Positions 49,997 through 60,130 of a stretch of DNA of 64,000 nt are shown here, one piece after another. The stretch is from Daphnia pulex (lineage: Eukaryota > Arthropoda > Branchiopoda > Diplostraca > Daphniidae). Below the pieces are notes generated by a model. That model was not told where the DNA came from. It ran no database searches and saw nothing but the letters and a program-made list of their open reading frames with translations. The stretch's first letter is position 1; each line of letters starts with the position of its first letter. Location: assembly GCF_021134715.1 (NCBI RefSeq), contig NC_060026.1, positions 1,116,001-1,180,000 on the forward strand. Direction: 5' to 3'. The translations under genes were made by a program, and so were the position numbers.

Positions 49997-50645
49997 AATG
50001 ACTGATTGCAAAGAATGTCAGATTTACTGAAGATCTATAATTGGAGCATTGATAATTGTTTGAAATGCTTTCAAATTGATTTGATGGACACCCAAAAGAG
50101 AACATGCATTACTGAAGAGCTTAGTAATAATCTAAGAGACAAAATGAGATTGTGACATTTGAGAAAACAAACAGGTTCAATATTTTCTGTCTATTTTGAC
50201 ACAGTTGACATTTGAAGGCAACGTCGAACTATTTATTTTTCAGGAAAGTTTCTAATAACACATACATAGCTGAAAATGAAACGAATATTTTATTCACTTT
50301 TAATTGATTTTCGCTTTATTATGTTTGAAAACTTTTAATTAAAAAATTGTATTTTTGATTCAAAAATACAATTGACACCGCTGTGATGTCAAAAATGTGT
50401 CGTCTGCTCATTCCAAATAAAATAAAAAAATCACATGGCGCCGATCGCACATGCGTTTTGTAACTACTGATTTAGTCGTTTTCTTTCGAGTTTGATTAAA
50501 ATCTGATAAAAAGCTACATCTAAACCGTGTTCACTACCTCAACATCTCTGTTCAATCAATAGTTGACTTCTGTTCTCATTGAGTGGTATTGTGACGAAAC
50601 TGTCAACTGTCTTTACATCTGAAAACGTTGCTGAACTTTTGAATA
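49997..50645. promoter_or_regulatory. Divergent promoter region, KIAA0930 homologue / TRMT6
   Basis: This 649-bp spacer separates two divergently transcribed genes and contains no gene. It is AT-rich without a TATA box at a usual distance on either side. Confidence 0.55.
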
Positions 50646-52056
50646 ATGGAATTAGTCCAAAATGATGAATTTGTTATAGTTCAAAGAAAAAGCCAAGTGA
50701 GTCTACACCAGCTGCCAAAGAAACAGGGCAAAAAATGGTACGTCACCTTTAAATTACATTTGTAACAAGCTTAACCTAATGAACAATATTTTTCTCGATA
50801 AAGGACTGTTAAGATTGGGAGAGATAAAGTCGATATCTCATCTGTGGTGGGAAAACCTCATGGGACTTTCAAGCTTGTACGTGAAAAAGATGGCAAAAAC
50901 AGTGTGTTTACACTTGAACCATCAGATGAGGTTGTGGAGATGAAAGATAAAATGAAAGACCTCAACTCTGGAGAGAACAATAAAGAAATTTGGGATGATG
51001 GCACATCTCAACAACTGAAGAAAGAAGATATTGAAGAATTAAGAGGTCAAGGGTTGACTGGAAGTGAAATAGTCACACAACTAGTTGAAAACAGCAAAAC
51101 TTTCCAAATCAAGACTGAATTCTCACAGGAAAAGTATCTAAACAAAAAAGAGGAAAAATATTCTGAATGGGTTGACATTCTGAAACCCAATATCAGACAC
51201 TTGGCTAAACACTTCCATTCCCAAGACCCCATGCAAATATTGTAAGCCTTTCCTTTCCAGTGAAGAATTGGATAATAATTTTATTTAATAATTTTTAGGA
51301 ATTTACGTCCCGACACCCTTGCGATGATTATGTCCTTAGCCAACATCAAGAGCAACGGCAAGTTTGGTGTTTTTGATGGAGGGTGTCAAGGATTAGTCAC
51401 AGCTGCTATTCTGGATAGAATTCAAGGGCACGGCACTGTCTGGAACCTGTTCCTAAAAGGAACACCGCAAAAGTAAACTGCAAATCTTTTTGAATTTTCT
51501 AAATATTTCAGCCGAGTAATCAACTATGTTGTAAATAGGCGAGTGATCCAAGCGATGAACTTTACTCCGGAGCAGTTGAAGCCCCTGAAGAACTGCAGTC
51601 TCTACAAACTGAAAGAAACGCTTGCGAAAGAAGAGAATGCGGATGGAGACGAGGTGCCGGCCAAAATGATAAAATTAGACGAAGATGCTGCGCCACCATT
51701 GGAATTCGGGTCACTCGACGGGATGGTAATTGTCTGTCGTCGACCGACCACCATCGCCAAGGAACTGGTGAAACTTTTGGCCCCATCTGGCAATTTTGTG
51801 ATTTTCAGTCCATACTCCGAGGTAAGACAAAACTTTTGAGATTTAAAATAATGAAGAACTAACAAACTGTATTTCATTCGTTAAGCCACTGAGTGAAACA
51901 TACATACAATTCCGCGAGTGCAACCTGGCCGTCAATCTGCAACTAACCGAAACCTGGTTCAGGACTCACCAAGTTTTACCGCTTCGAACACATCCCGAAG
52001 TGAACATGAGTGGATCCGGCGGATATATCCTTTCTGGAATCAAAGTTGTCTCGTGA
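50646..52056 (+). CDS. TRMT6: TRMT6, non-catalytic subunit of tRNA m1A58 methyltransferase
   Basis: TRMT6 (yeast Gcd10/Trm6) pairs with TRMT61A to methylate A58 in the tRNA T-loop. Five exons (50646-50737, 50804-51241, 51299-51472, 51539-51821, 51886-52056) give 385 residues. Family blocks are MELVQNDEFVIVQ, VVGKPHGTFKLV, LTGSEIVTQLVENSKTFQIK, FSQEKYLNKKEEKY, NLRPDTLAMIMSLANIKSNG, FDGGCQGLVTAAILDRIQG and the end RTHPEVNMSGSGGYILSGIK. It is shorter than the human protein (about 500), mostly in the linker. It has the Rossmann-like fold but lacks a catalytic cofactor motif, as the family does. The 3' end is only 51 bp from the convergent DIABLO-like gene. Confidence 0.95.
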
Positions 52057-52107
52057 AAGTGTCGTTTGTATTTGTTAAAATAAAAGAAGAATCTTCTACT
52101 CACCTCT

Positions 52108-52836
52108 TCATGTTGACTGGGACTTGACTATATACTGCATCTGCAATTCCAAATATTCTGTCTCTAGTTGTGTTGCTTCATTTTTCATCTTGTCAACCTG
52201 ATAAGTTATGGGACATTTAATCAAAAAACCAAAATAACAGTTTAGAAAATTATGTAATACCTCTTGTTGAACATTGTGTAGATGAGTGGATGCTAAACCA
52301 GATGAAACTTCATTGCCCACCAGGAAAGATATATTAGCCGCTTGATTGAGCAATTTTGTGGATTCATTGTAAACATAAAGGCTATCACTTATTTGCTGTT
52401 TTTGGTGGAAAATTTCTGACTGTAACTGAGAAATGTGTTCCTCGATTCCCAGCCTTTCGACCATGACAGGGCCAACCTCAATACTAGTTAAGAGGGCTTT
52501 TATAGCAGATCCCAGTAATGACACATATATCTGATGGGTGAATTGGAATGTGTGAAACGAACTAGACAAAACCAATATTGAGGAGTCTACAGCACTGTTT
52601 GCAGCTTGTTGAAGTTTAAACATGTTGCTGTATTCTTGAGGTTCAGCTACGTTGACTTTAGTTTTCACTTCATCTTCCTGATTCTCATCATCGTTGAAAG
52701 TAACGACAAAACCGCTAGCCAAACTGAAATTTAGAACGTGCTGCAAAGGTCTAAATAGCCGGGTACTTCTGCGACATCGATTTGATCTGACTAAGAATTG
52801 GGCTGTTCGAGCTACCAGATGTTTAAAAGCTAGCAT
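52108..52836 (-). CDS. Diablo: Smac/DIABLO-like mitochondrial protein
   Basis: Two exons (52836-52261 and 52197-52108), 221 residues. The preferred ATG at 52836 opens MLAFKHLVARTAQFLVRSNR, an amphipathic, Arg-rich presequence typical of mitochondrial import. The body is all-helical, like the Smac fold. YVSLLGSAIKAL resembles the RQYTSLLGKM block of human DIABLO. The last helices (QAANISFLVGNEVSSGLAST, HLHNVQQEVDKMKNEATQLE) resemble its [20 protein letters not shown] region. In vertebrates the cleaved N-terminus AVPI binds IAP BIR domains. Here no AVPI-like tetrapeptide follows the presequence; the nearest is AEPQ around residue 67. The assignment rests on helix pattern and weak similarity. 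Another mitochondrial helical protein cannot be excluded. Confidence 0.5.
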   Translation of the reverse strand: MLAFKHLVARTAQFLVRSNRCRRSTRLFRPLQHVLNFSLASGFVVTFNDDENQEDEVKTKVNVAEPQEYSNMFKLQQAANSAVDSSILVLSSSFHTFQFTHQIYVSLLGSAIKALLTSIEVGPVMVERLGIEEHISQLQSEIFHQKQQISDSLYVYNESTKLLNQAANISFLVGNEVSSGLASTHLHNVQQEVLHNFLNCYFGFLIKCPITYQVDKMKNEATQLETEYLELQMQYIVKSQST

Positions 52837-53638
52837 GGCAATTTCACACAAGAATGCGTTTACAACTATTGGTAACACGGAAAACAAATTGAACTAAACC
52901 CACTAAACCTTTAACAACGAAAAGAGAAATAAACTTAACAGCCAAACCATGCCGCCTTGTGCCTTGACGAAAATACTGCAGAGTGCAGACCATGGTGTAG
53001 ACGATGTTTACAAAACTGTAGTGCCATCTAGCTACCGATAATAACAAATAAAATATATTTTTTTTCATTATTTTTTAAATTTCATTTTACGAACAGAAAA
53101 AGAAATTGAATAACAACTGATTAGATTCGATTACGTTAAAGAGAAATCAAAATTTCTTTTGATCCCTTCCGAATGTATTTCAAAATTTTCAACAGCCATT
53201 GAAGCAGGTGATTTGTGTTTGGAATGAAAGGTAAAAGCAGCACATAAATTGTTGCCGACATTCCAATAAATCGAATATAAATTAAAATCGCATACCACTT
53301 AAATATGTACATAGGGTACCGTGGGAAGAGAATCAAAGTTAACAATAATAACATCCGTCATTTGAGTGTGGGGCTGCTGTTGTTGTTAAGTAAGAATTCT
53401 TATAAAAGTTGACAAAAGAAAAAGTTATAAACCAAACACCCTGGACGGCCATACTCCCCCATGCACTTAATGTCCTTATTTTGTGCACCATAACCGATGC
53501 ACCGAAAAAATGTTTCTTTTTTTGTTCATCAAATGATTAATTTTGTCGAAGAATTTTGCCGAGATAATAAATAGCCGGGATGGGTTATAAAATAAATAAT
53601 CAAATTGTTGTTGTTGTTGTTGTTAAGGACAGGTTGTT
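52837..53638. other. Intergene; possible small membrane ORF
   Basis: A 72-codon minus frame (53354-53136) encodes a very hydrophobic peptide (LTLILFPRYPMYIFKWYAIL and a second segment) that could be a small membrane protein. It has no recognised family. A GTT run lies at about 53606-53623. Confidence 0.35.
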
Positions 53639-54563
53639 TTAGTTCTTGATGAGGCGACTGGCCAAGTTGAGGAGAGCCGGAACAGCTGAGCCATCGCTAC
53701 GGGCCGGGCACTTGGGGTAGAGCTCGTGGCATTCCTTTCCACGGCGTCCGTTACGGGCAGCATCCACCAAAGAATCGTAACGCTGTGCGTCCTTACCGCC
53801 CAAGGCGTAACCGGCCATTGAACTTTTCACGGAAGAATAGACACAGAGAAAGAAAAGAAAACGGGAAATCAATTACAATTCCATGTCTGTGGTTTTTCTC
53901 CTTGAATGAATAATGAACAGATTAAATCATACCTGGCCAACTGCATGGCAATCTCTCCGGGCTTGCCGAAGCGTTGCTTAACCTTGACATTCAACTCGCA
54001 GAGCATGACCTGTTGGCAGTGGGGATGATCAGAGTCCTCGCTGAGCATGTAGCGAAGAGTCAGTGGGGCCATCATTGAGGAAGTCTCGTACAATACGCCT
54101 GGAACTCCCTTCATTCTCTTCCAAACACCGGAAAATCGGCCAGGATTGCTGTTGGAATCCATATCTCCATCACGACCATCCTCCTCAGACCAGTCCTCCT
54201 AATTAATTTTAATTTGAAACATTTTAAAATTGGGAAAAAATAAGGAATAACTTAAAAGTTTTTTAGAAATGTTTATAGTACCTGGAGGGCGTTGAAGAAA
54301 TTCATCATGGTCAACATGGCCAGGACGGGAAGAGGAACGGGACTGTTGGCAAGGGATCTGCTGGTAAAAGGATCTTCATCCCTGAAAGATAAATGCAATC
54401 AAAATTTAGTTTAAAAAAGAAATAATAAAATTTAAAAAAAATCAAAAATTCAAACTCACTCTGGGATTTCTTCGTAGTGTTCTTCGTGTTGATATTGCTG
54501 GTCGTTGGCCATGACTGTGGTGGCAGCAACAGCGGCAAGGGAACCCAAAACTGCGAGTTTCAT
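53639..54563 (-). CDS. Secreted arthropod cysteine-signature protein A
   Basis: Four exons (54563-54460, 54381-54282, 54198-53933, 53822-53639), 217 residues. A signal peptide (MKLAVLGSLAAVAATTVMA) is followed by an acidic segment (HEEHYEEIPEDEDPF), a hydrophobic stretch (PVPLPVLAMLTMMNFFNAL) and the conserved C-terminal module: CQQVMLCELN, FGKPGEIAMQLA, MAGYALGG, YDSLVDAARNGRRGKECHEL, YPKC. The same module is in the gene at 56987-59183 (CMQRIMCDAN ... DAYTQAGRTGRDGRTCAEIY, SQC), so both belong to one family with C-x5-C and C-x6-C pairs. This motif is frequent in uncharacterised secreted arthropod proteins; the function is unknown. Confidence 0.82.
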
Positions 54564-56986
54564 TTTCTTTTTTAAGTTTCTAAAGAATTTTCTATGATTC
54601 AAATTTCAAGTTTTCCTTGCTTTCTTCTTGTGTTGTGCACGGTAGAACGTTCAAGAGTCAACTGATCCTCTGAGCTGCGAGTGCTCGTCTTTTTTAGCTG
54701 GAGGACGAAACCCCACCGTCTGCCGTTGAGTGCACCCATCCAACAGGTAGAGACTATGAATAGGTGAAACACCTCTGCATCCGCACCGACTGTGTACCTC
54801 CAGGGCCGTCAGACAGCAGCCACGATAAGCCGTTATTCTTCTTCGCCATATCTTTCCTCGTCTTCTTTTTGAGCTCAGTACACCCGGAACAGATGTGGAG
54901 CCGGGCAAAGCTAAGAAAATTGCACCAAACCCTGGCGGGGGAAAAGCCAATAATTTTCTTTTCCATTTAAAGATATACTACCTTATTTCTTCTTTAGATA
55001 AGACAAAGAGATAGAAACGGATCGTTGAGCTCGATGATTGATGTGTGTGTGGGGGGAGAAGTTCTGGTCAATAAATTTTTATGTGGTGCGAATATTCCAT
55101 TTCATGGATTTTTCACGCAGGTAAAACGAAACGGAGAGTTCGTTGACAGTTGATATAACACGCCTTGACTTTGAAATTCTTTCTTCGTAATAGGAGAGAC
55201 TCGTATAACTTGATGCCCTTAACCTTGGGACAACTTGAAATTTCATATAGGAGCCTAAGATAAATAAAAAAAGGATCAATAAGCTCATTGTAAAAATTTT
55301 AATACTGGCAGACGACTTAACTCTTTTTTTGCTGTATCCATTCAAGGCGCCGGATTATAGTTGAGAAAGATGATGATGGCATATCTCTTGTAGGTCACAG
55401 CAATAGGGATATTTTTTGTGCAGCATCATTCCCAGAAGAATTTCGTTAAGAAATATAGTAGCGGATTGCACAAGATCGTGAGCGTCACAAACTTGTTTGT
55501 CCTCATTTTGTTTTTGTCTTATTTCACCGTTTCTTCGGTTTAGATCGAGGACTCGAAAAAATAGTTAAACTGTTTTCCAGATGTGTTTTTTCCCGAAGGT
55601 ACTATACAAAGAAATAAAAAACCGTAACTTGAGAACATTTTTTTTTTCAATTTGACATGAATTGTAGCAACATTTTCTCTCTAAAGAACGTATTGAACGT
55701 TTTAGTTATATTTTCTCCGTGTATCAGAATCAGAAAGCCATTGAAGAGGGAAATACACAGAGTTCGCTGACCATAACGGGTTTTATTCATCCTAAACTTC
55801 GTATGTCGTGTTCTACTCGAATTGTTCTCAAAATGGTTTATAATGTGGTTGTTGTACTCTCTAGCCGGGGGTTTGGTTTTTCTCGTTCATTTTTTTGTTG
55901 TTTGCGTTCAATTTTGTTATTTTGAGGCTTTTTTTGGAACGGCCATCTGTCGTTCGTGCACAAAAAAATATCAGAGAAATGTAAGCCCATCATGTGTTCA
56001 ATGCCCTTTTGCTGATGCAGGTCCAATGAAAACAATCAGACCTGCATCGAACCAGTTGATTTGTGATTGATGCCTATAGTTGAACCCCCCGTTTTAAAAC
56101 TGAATGAATTGGAATTGCATCATGCTTTCGTAACAAAACCCCCCAAAAGCACAAGTAGAGTAAGTTAACAATCTTCACAGCAGGAATTTCATAAAGGAAC
56201 ACGAGAGGGACAGGAGAAAGAATAAGAAAGGTGGAGGGGGGAGGAATAACCAAGTCGGACTAACGGTACTTTTCTTTCTTAACAGACAGGTACTCGATGG
56301 AAAAAAAGAACGAGTGTATACCTGGGAGAATATCCTCTCCTTTAGCCAAGTCATAGCGACGGTCATTTCCGCGTTCCTCCTTATTCTCACCACAAGAAAA
56401 CCCAACCAAAATAAAACCTGAGGGGTTTATACACAGAGGTTATTCACCTTCAATCTCTTCAGGTGTGTTTCTGTTTGGTTCGTCTGTTATTATCGTGTAT
56501 ACCCCAAGTGGTTAATACCAATTCCAACAGATGTCACTTAGTTCAGAGTCAATTTTCTCCGTCATTAAACAAAATAAAATTCTGATAGAAAAATACCACA
56601 AAATTCTTTGGCAGCTCACTGCTATCGATTATGTGCAAAAATAAAAGACGTTGAAATTCTTTTCGAAATAATTTATGTCTTTTTTTTCGTTAAACCATCA
56701 CAAAAGCATCAAAGAGGAATTATTTAATTTTATAAAGACAACAAGAAATTTTCTTCATTGGTTTTTAATAGTCTCACATATAATTAAAAAGCGGTTCCAG
56801 CCCGCTGGATCAAATCAAATTCAGATCAAATTCTTCTTCACATTTTGGAGGTTTTTGTTTTTGTTTTAAATTAGGGAATTATTAGAGCGGGTTTTATCAT
56901 TTGTGTTGTTGTTGTTGGGAGGATAAAAATTGAAAAAAAAAAAAACGGAGTATAAAGTTTCAATCAATCAAATATTGTTTCGTTGT
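54564..56986. other. Intergene between the two secreted-protein genes
   Basis: Contains the promoter of gene A on its left side and the 3' flank of gene B on its right. An 88-codon minus frame (55345-55079) with a single membrane-like stretch (MSLLILFLFILGSYMKFQVV) could be a small type II membrane peptide, but has no support beyond its length. No other frame was recognised. Confidence 0.4.
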
Positions 56987-59183
56987 TTAGAGCTCATTGC
57001 ACTGGGAGTAGATCTGAGCGCAGCTTTCGCCAGTACGTCCCTGTCGGCCAGCCTGGGTGTAAGCATCCAATGGGGTGAAGGTAGATTTTTCCAACAAGTA
57101 GCTGGCAGCATAACTATAAATTCATTGAAATAAATTAGATTTAAATTTTGTTTTTAAGCATCAAATTTGTTTAAAAATATGAACTTACGTTCCGAGCTGG
57201 CAGAAAAGGTAGCCGGAATCGGGAGCGTCACGAGCGCAAGCGTTATTGGCATCGCACATGATGCGTTGCATGCAAACCTCATCGGTGGTTTTGTGGGTAT
57301 CGACGTATCCCTATTGAATCAAATCAATTTTTAAACAAAAATGTTTCAAATTAATTTTAATCGAATTTACCTTCATGATTGTGACGGCAGCGACAGCAGC
57401 ATCAGAGAATGGGTCCTTGCTTCCGAGGGATCGGGCAGTGGAACTGCGTTGAGAGAAGCTAACTTTAAGGGCATCCATCAAGCTGGAAATGAGCTGGATC
57501 AACTATTTAAAAACAAAAATAAATTATTAGATAAAAAAAATGAATTCCAAATTTAAAAAAATTGGCAAATGTCAAATCGCGCAAAAGTCATTCGTGTGTA
57601 TGATAGGAGAATAAGGTTTTTTTTTTAAGGGATAGATTCAGTCAAGTAGTCCAAAGGATATGTCACGTCATTTAGTTTTTTGTCATTTGGGTTTTTGTTG
57701 TTTCAGACACTTACGTTGCCGGCTTGTTTGGCCAATGAGGCGACATCGGCCTTTTCTTGACCACCCAAGAAGCTGGCCATCAGAGGCAACAGCATACCCT
57801 ACATAAATTGTGATTGGTTGACATTTTTTTGGTTGGTTTGTTTTTATCACACAGAATTTCTTTTTGGTGTCATTAATTTTTGCTGGTGGTGCAACGTGAT
57901 GGGCAAAATTATAATCGGGTCAGTCGGTTTTTAATTGGTACCAAATTTGTGTGTGTCGTAGTAGTGTCGAAGAATGTGAAACCAAAAAAGCCTTCCCTTC
58001 CCACCCAATTTCAAAAGCCACCAGAGTTGAGTTAAGTTTGAGAAAAAGGCAAAGAAGAATTGAATCGATAACGATTACAAGGTTGGTAATTTTTAAAGTG
58101 TGGTGTGTGTGTAAAGAGCGGCTTTAAAAGATGATAGTGGAGAGATATACCTGAGAGAGAGAAGCCGCAGCAGAACCGGATTGGGAATCGGCTTTGTCGA
58201 GTCCCCCTGCAACTCCCGAGCCGCCGTTATTCAAAGTGGAGAGCATCAGACGAAGGCCCAAGTTCACCAGGCTCATCCAGTTGAAGCCACCCTGATTTTT
58301 TTTTTTTTTTTTGTTTTATATTGTTCGTACGCGAGGAAAAAGAGAAAGAGAAAATTGTTGGGGGGAAAAATGAGCGAAAAAATAGGAAAAAGAAATGAAA
58401 AATTCAGTAAGTAAAGTAAAGAGTGTGCGGCTGTCTGGATTTTTCTTGTAACGTTTTCAAATCAAAATCACTTAAAAAAAGGAATTTTCTTTTTGTAAAG
58501 ATAAGCCAAGGATTGTGTGAGAGAGAAAGAGAGATGAAGAAAGAGCCAGAAAAGCTATAAAATGGAATCATTTTGGTGCTGCTTTCAGACTTGAAATAAT
58601 AAAGATATTCGCTAATCCGGAGTCGGTCTGATTTCAGGAAATTTTAAAAAATAAAATAAGAACCCAAAACAAAGTCTGGGAGAGAATCTGTAAAGCCCAC
58701 ACTAATCCCCTGAAAATTGGTTGGTTTGTCCTTGGATTTTTAATTGTGTACCTGAGCTGCGTTGACTCCAGAGTCTGCCTTGTCAATTCCGCCGGAAGAG
58801 CCACCCAAAAACATCTGGATGAGCATGCCCAAAATGTTGCTCCATTGGAATCCGCCATTGCTCTGCTGTTCGGTCGGCTGCATAAATCAATTCAGATCTT
58901 CATCAATCTTGTTTAAATAACTGTAAATTTAAATTGTATGTACCGCAATTTCGTTGGATTCGGTAATCACTTTTTTGTTCGAGTTGGGTTTAACGGCGAA
59001 TTTCCTGCCTGTAAATGAACAAAAGGAATATTTAATGAAATCAACTTGATGATAATTTATTTTAAGAAAATATTTACCTTGTTCAGCGAATTTGTTGAAC
59101 ATCTGAGGAAGAGCCAAAGCCGGAAGTGCCAGCTGGAGGACAATTAGAGCAACCAGGCAGCATCCTAAATTTTGACGACCCAT
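56987..59183 (-). CDS. Secreted arthropod cysteine-signature protein B
   Basis: Eight exons (59183-59078, 59008-58944, 58877-58752, 58291-58151, 57798-57715, 57502-57371, 57310-57189, 57113-56987), 300 residues. The signal peptide is MGRQNLGCCLVALIVLQLAL, followed by PALALPQ. The middle exons carry two related Gly/Leu-rich segments: NILGMLIQMFLGGSSGGIDK with ADSG, and LGLRLMLSTLNNGGSGVAGG with LDKADS. A third LDK/EKAD-like motif follows (FLGGQEKADVASL). The C-terminal module has CMQRIMCDANNAC, then FCQLGTYAASYLLEKS, then DAYTQAGRTGRDGRTCAEIY, SQC, as in gene A. The repeated hydrophobic-Gly segments, each roughly one exon, suggest internal exon duplication. A 5' untranslated exon lies at about 60014-60095 (TATA box at 60121-60130), spliced to 59195. 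Function unknown; possibly lipid- or matrix-associated. Confidence 0.85.
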
Positions 59184-60120
59184 TGTGATATTTACCTATA
59201 GAAAAAGATTCGATTCGGTTATTAAATTTCACATTTTTTTGCGGTTAGAAGTCATTGACTGTTGAATATGCCAATTCATGAAATAAAGATACAAGAATAT
59301 CCGACAGTCATGCCGCACACTTCCGAGTTCGTCGAATTTTTCCTTCCGTAACGGGCAAGAACCGGAAAAAACCGAGTTGCAGCGAACAGGTGCGACGAAA
59401 AAATAATACGTCAGATTGTTGTGGGAGGATTGCAGTAGAAATACCCTCGGCCTTTTTATTAATTTTCCTCGTGTTCGTTGTACCGGAAATTTTACAATGT
59501 ACCAAAGGCGGAATCGGTTCCCGTTATTTTTGGTGTAGCACTTCACGGTGGAGTTGACACAGATATTCTTCTGAATTGTTATTCGCCCCCCTTTGGGCTT
59601 TCTTCTCGTTTGGGGGAGGGATGCAAACGCCATGCCCTCTTTTCTCTTTGTGTCATGTGGCCCCGAATAAGTAGCCCAAACTCCCAATTTCCTCATTTTC
59701 TCTTCCCTCAAGACATCTATTGAAAATGCTGAACCCAAACTATCGTTAAACTCCATAACTACTCGAGCGACGAGGATAAACAAACGAAAACTAAACACCA
59801 AAAGGGACAAAGGTTAGCGACCCATTCGTTCATTTAAATCGGAAACTGTAAATACGGACGAAATAACTTGCGAGTTTGTTATTATAATTTTACCGTTAAA
59901 TGGGAAAACGACATTCCTGGATTTTGTTTGCAACTTCTACGACTAAAAAGTGGGAAATTTCGTATAGAATCTGTAAAAATTTGAGGAATTTATGTGAGTT
60001 GATTTGTTCTTACCTTTTACTAATCAAAGATCAAATTCAGAATTCAATTCACGGAGCTGCAGAGTAGACGCCTTGGGTTGAGGTTGGTAAGTGAACGCTG
60101 GCCAAGACTTTACTCGGTCG

Positions 60121-60130
60121 TTTTTATATG
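60121..60130 (-). promoter_or_regulatory. TATA box of secreted protein gene B
   Basis: On the minus strand the sequence reads CATATAAAAA, about 25-35 bases before a leader that ends at a donor (60014, GTAAGAAC). The acceptor TCTATAG joins it to 59195, twelve bases before the ATG at 59183. The gene thus has a promoter and noncoding exon about 830 bp upstream of its start codon. Confidence 0.6.

Noticed and set aside
53136-53354. Small membrane protein gene on the minus strand
   Set aside because: Hydrophobic and open for 72 codons, but without known family, splice support or clear promoter; kept only as a note.
55079-55345. 88-codon minus frame with one membrane-like segment
   Set aside because: No family match and no promoter; length alone is not enough in AT-rich DNA.
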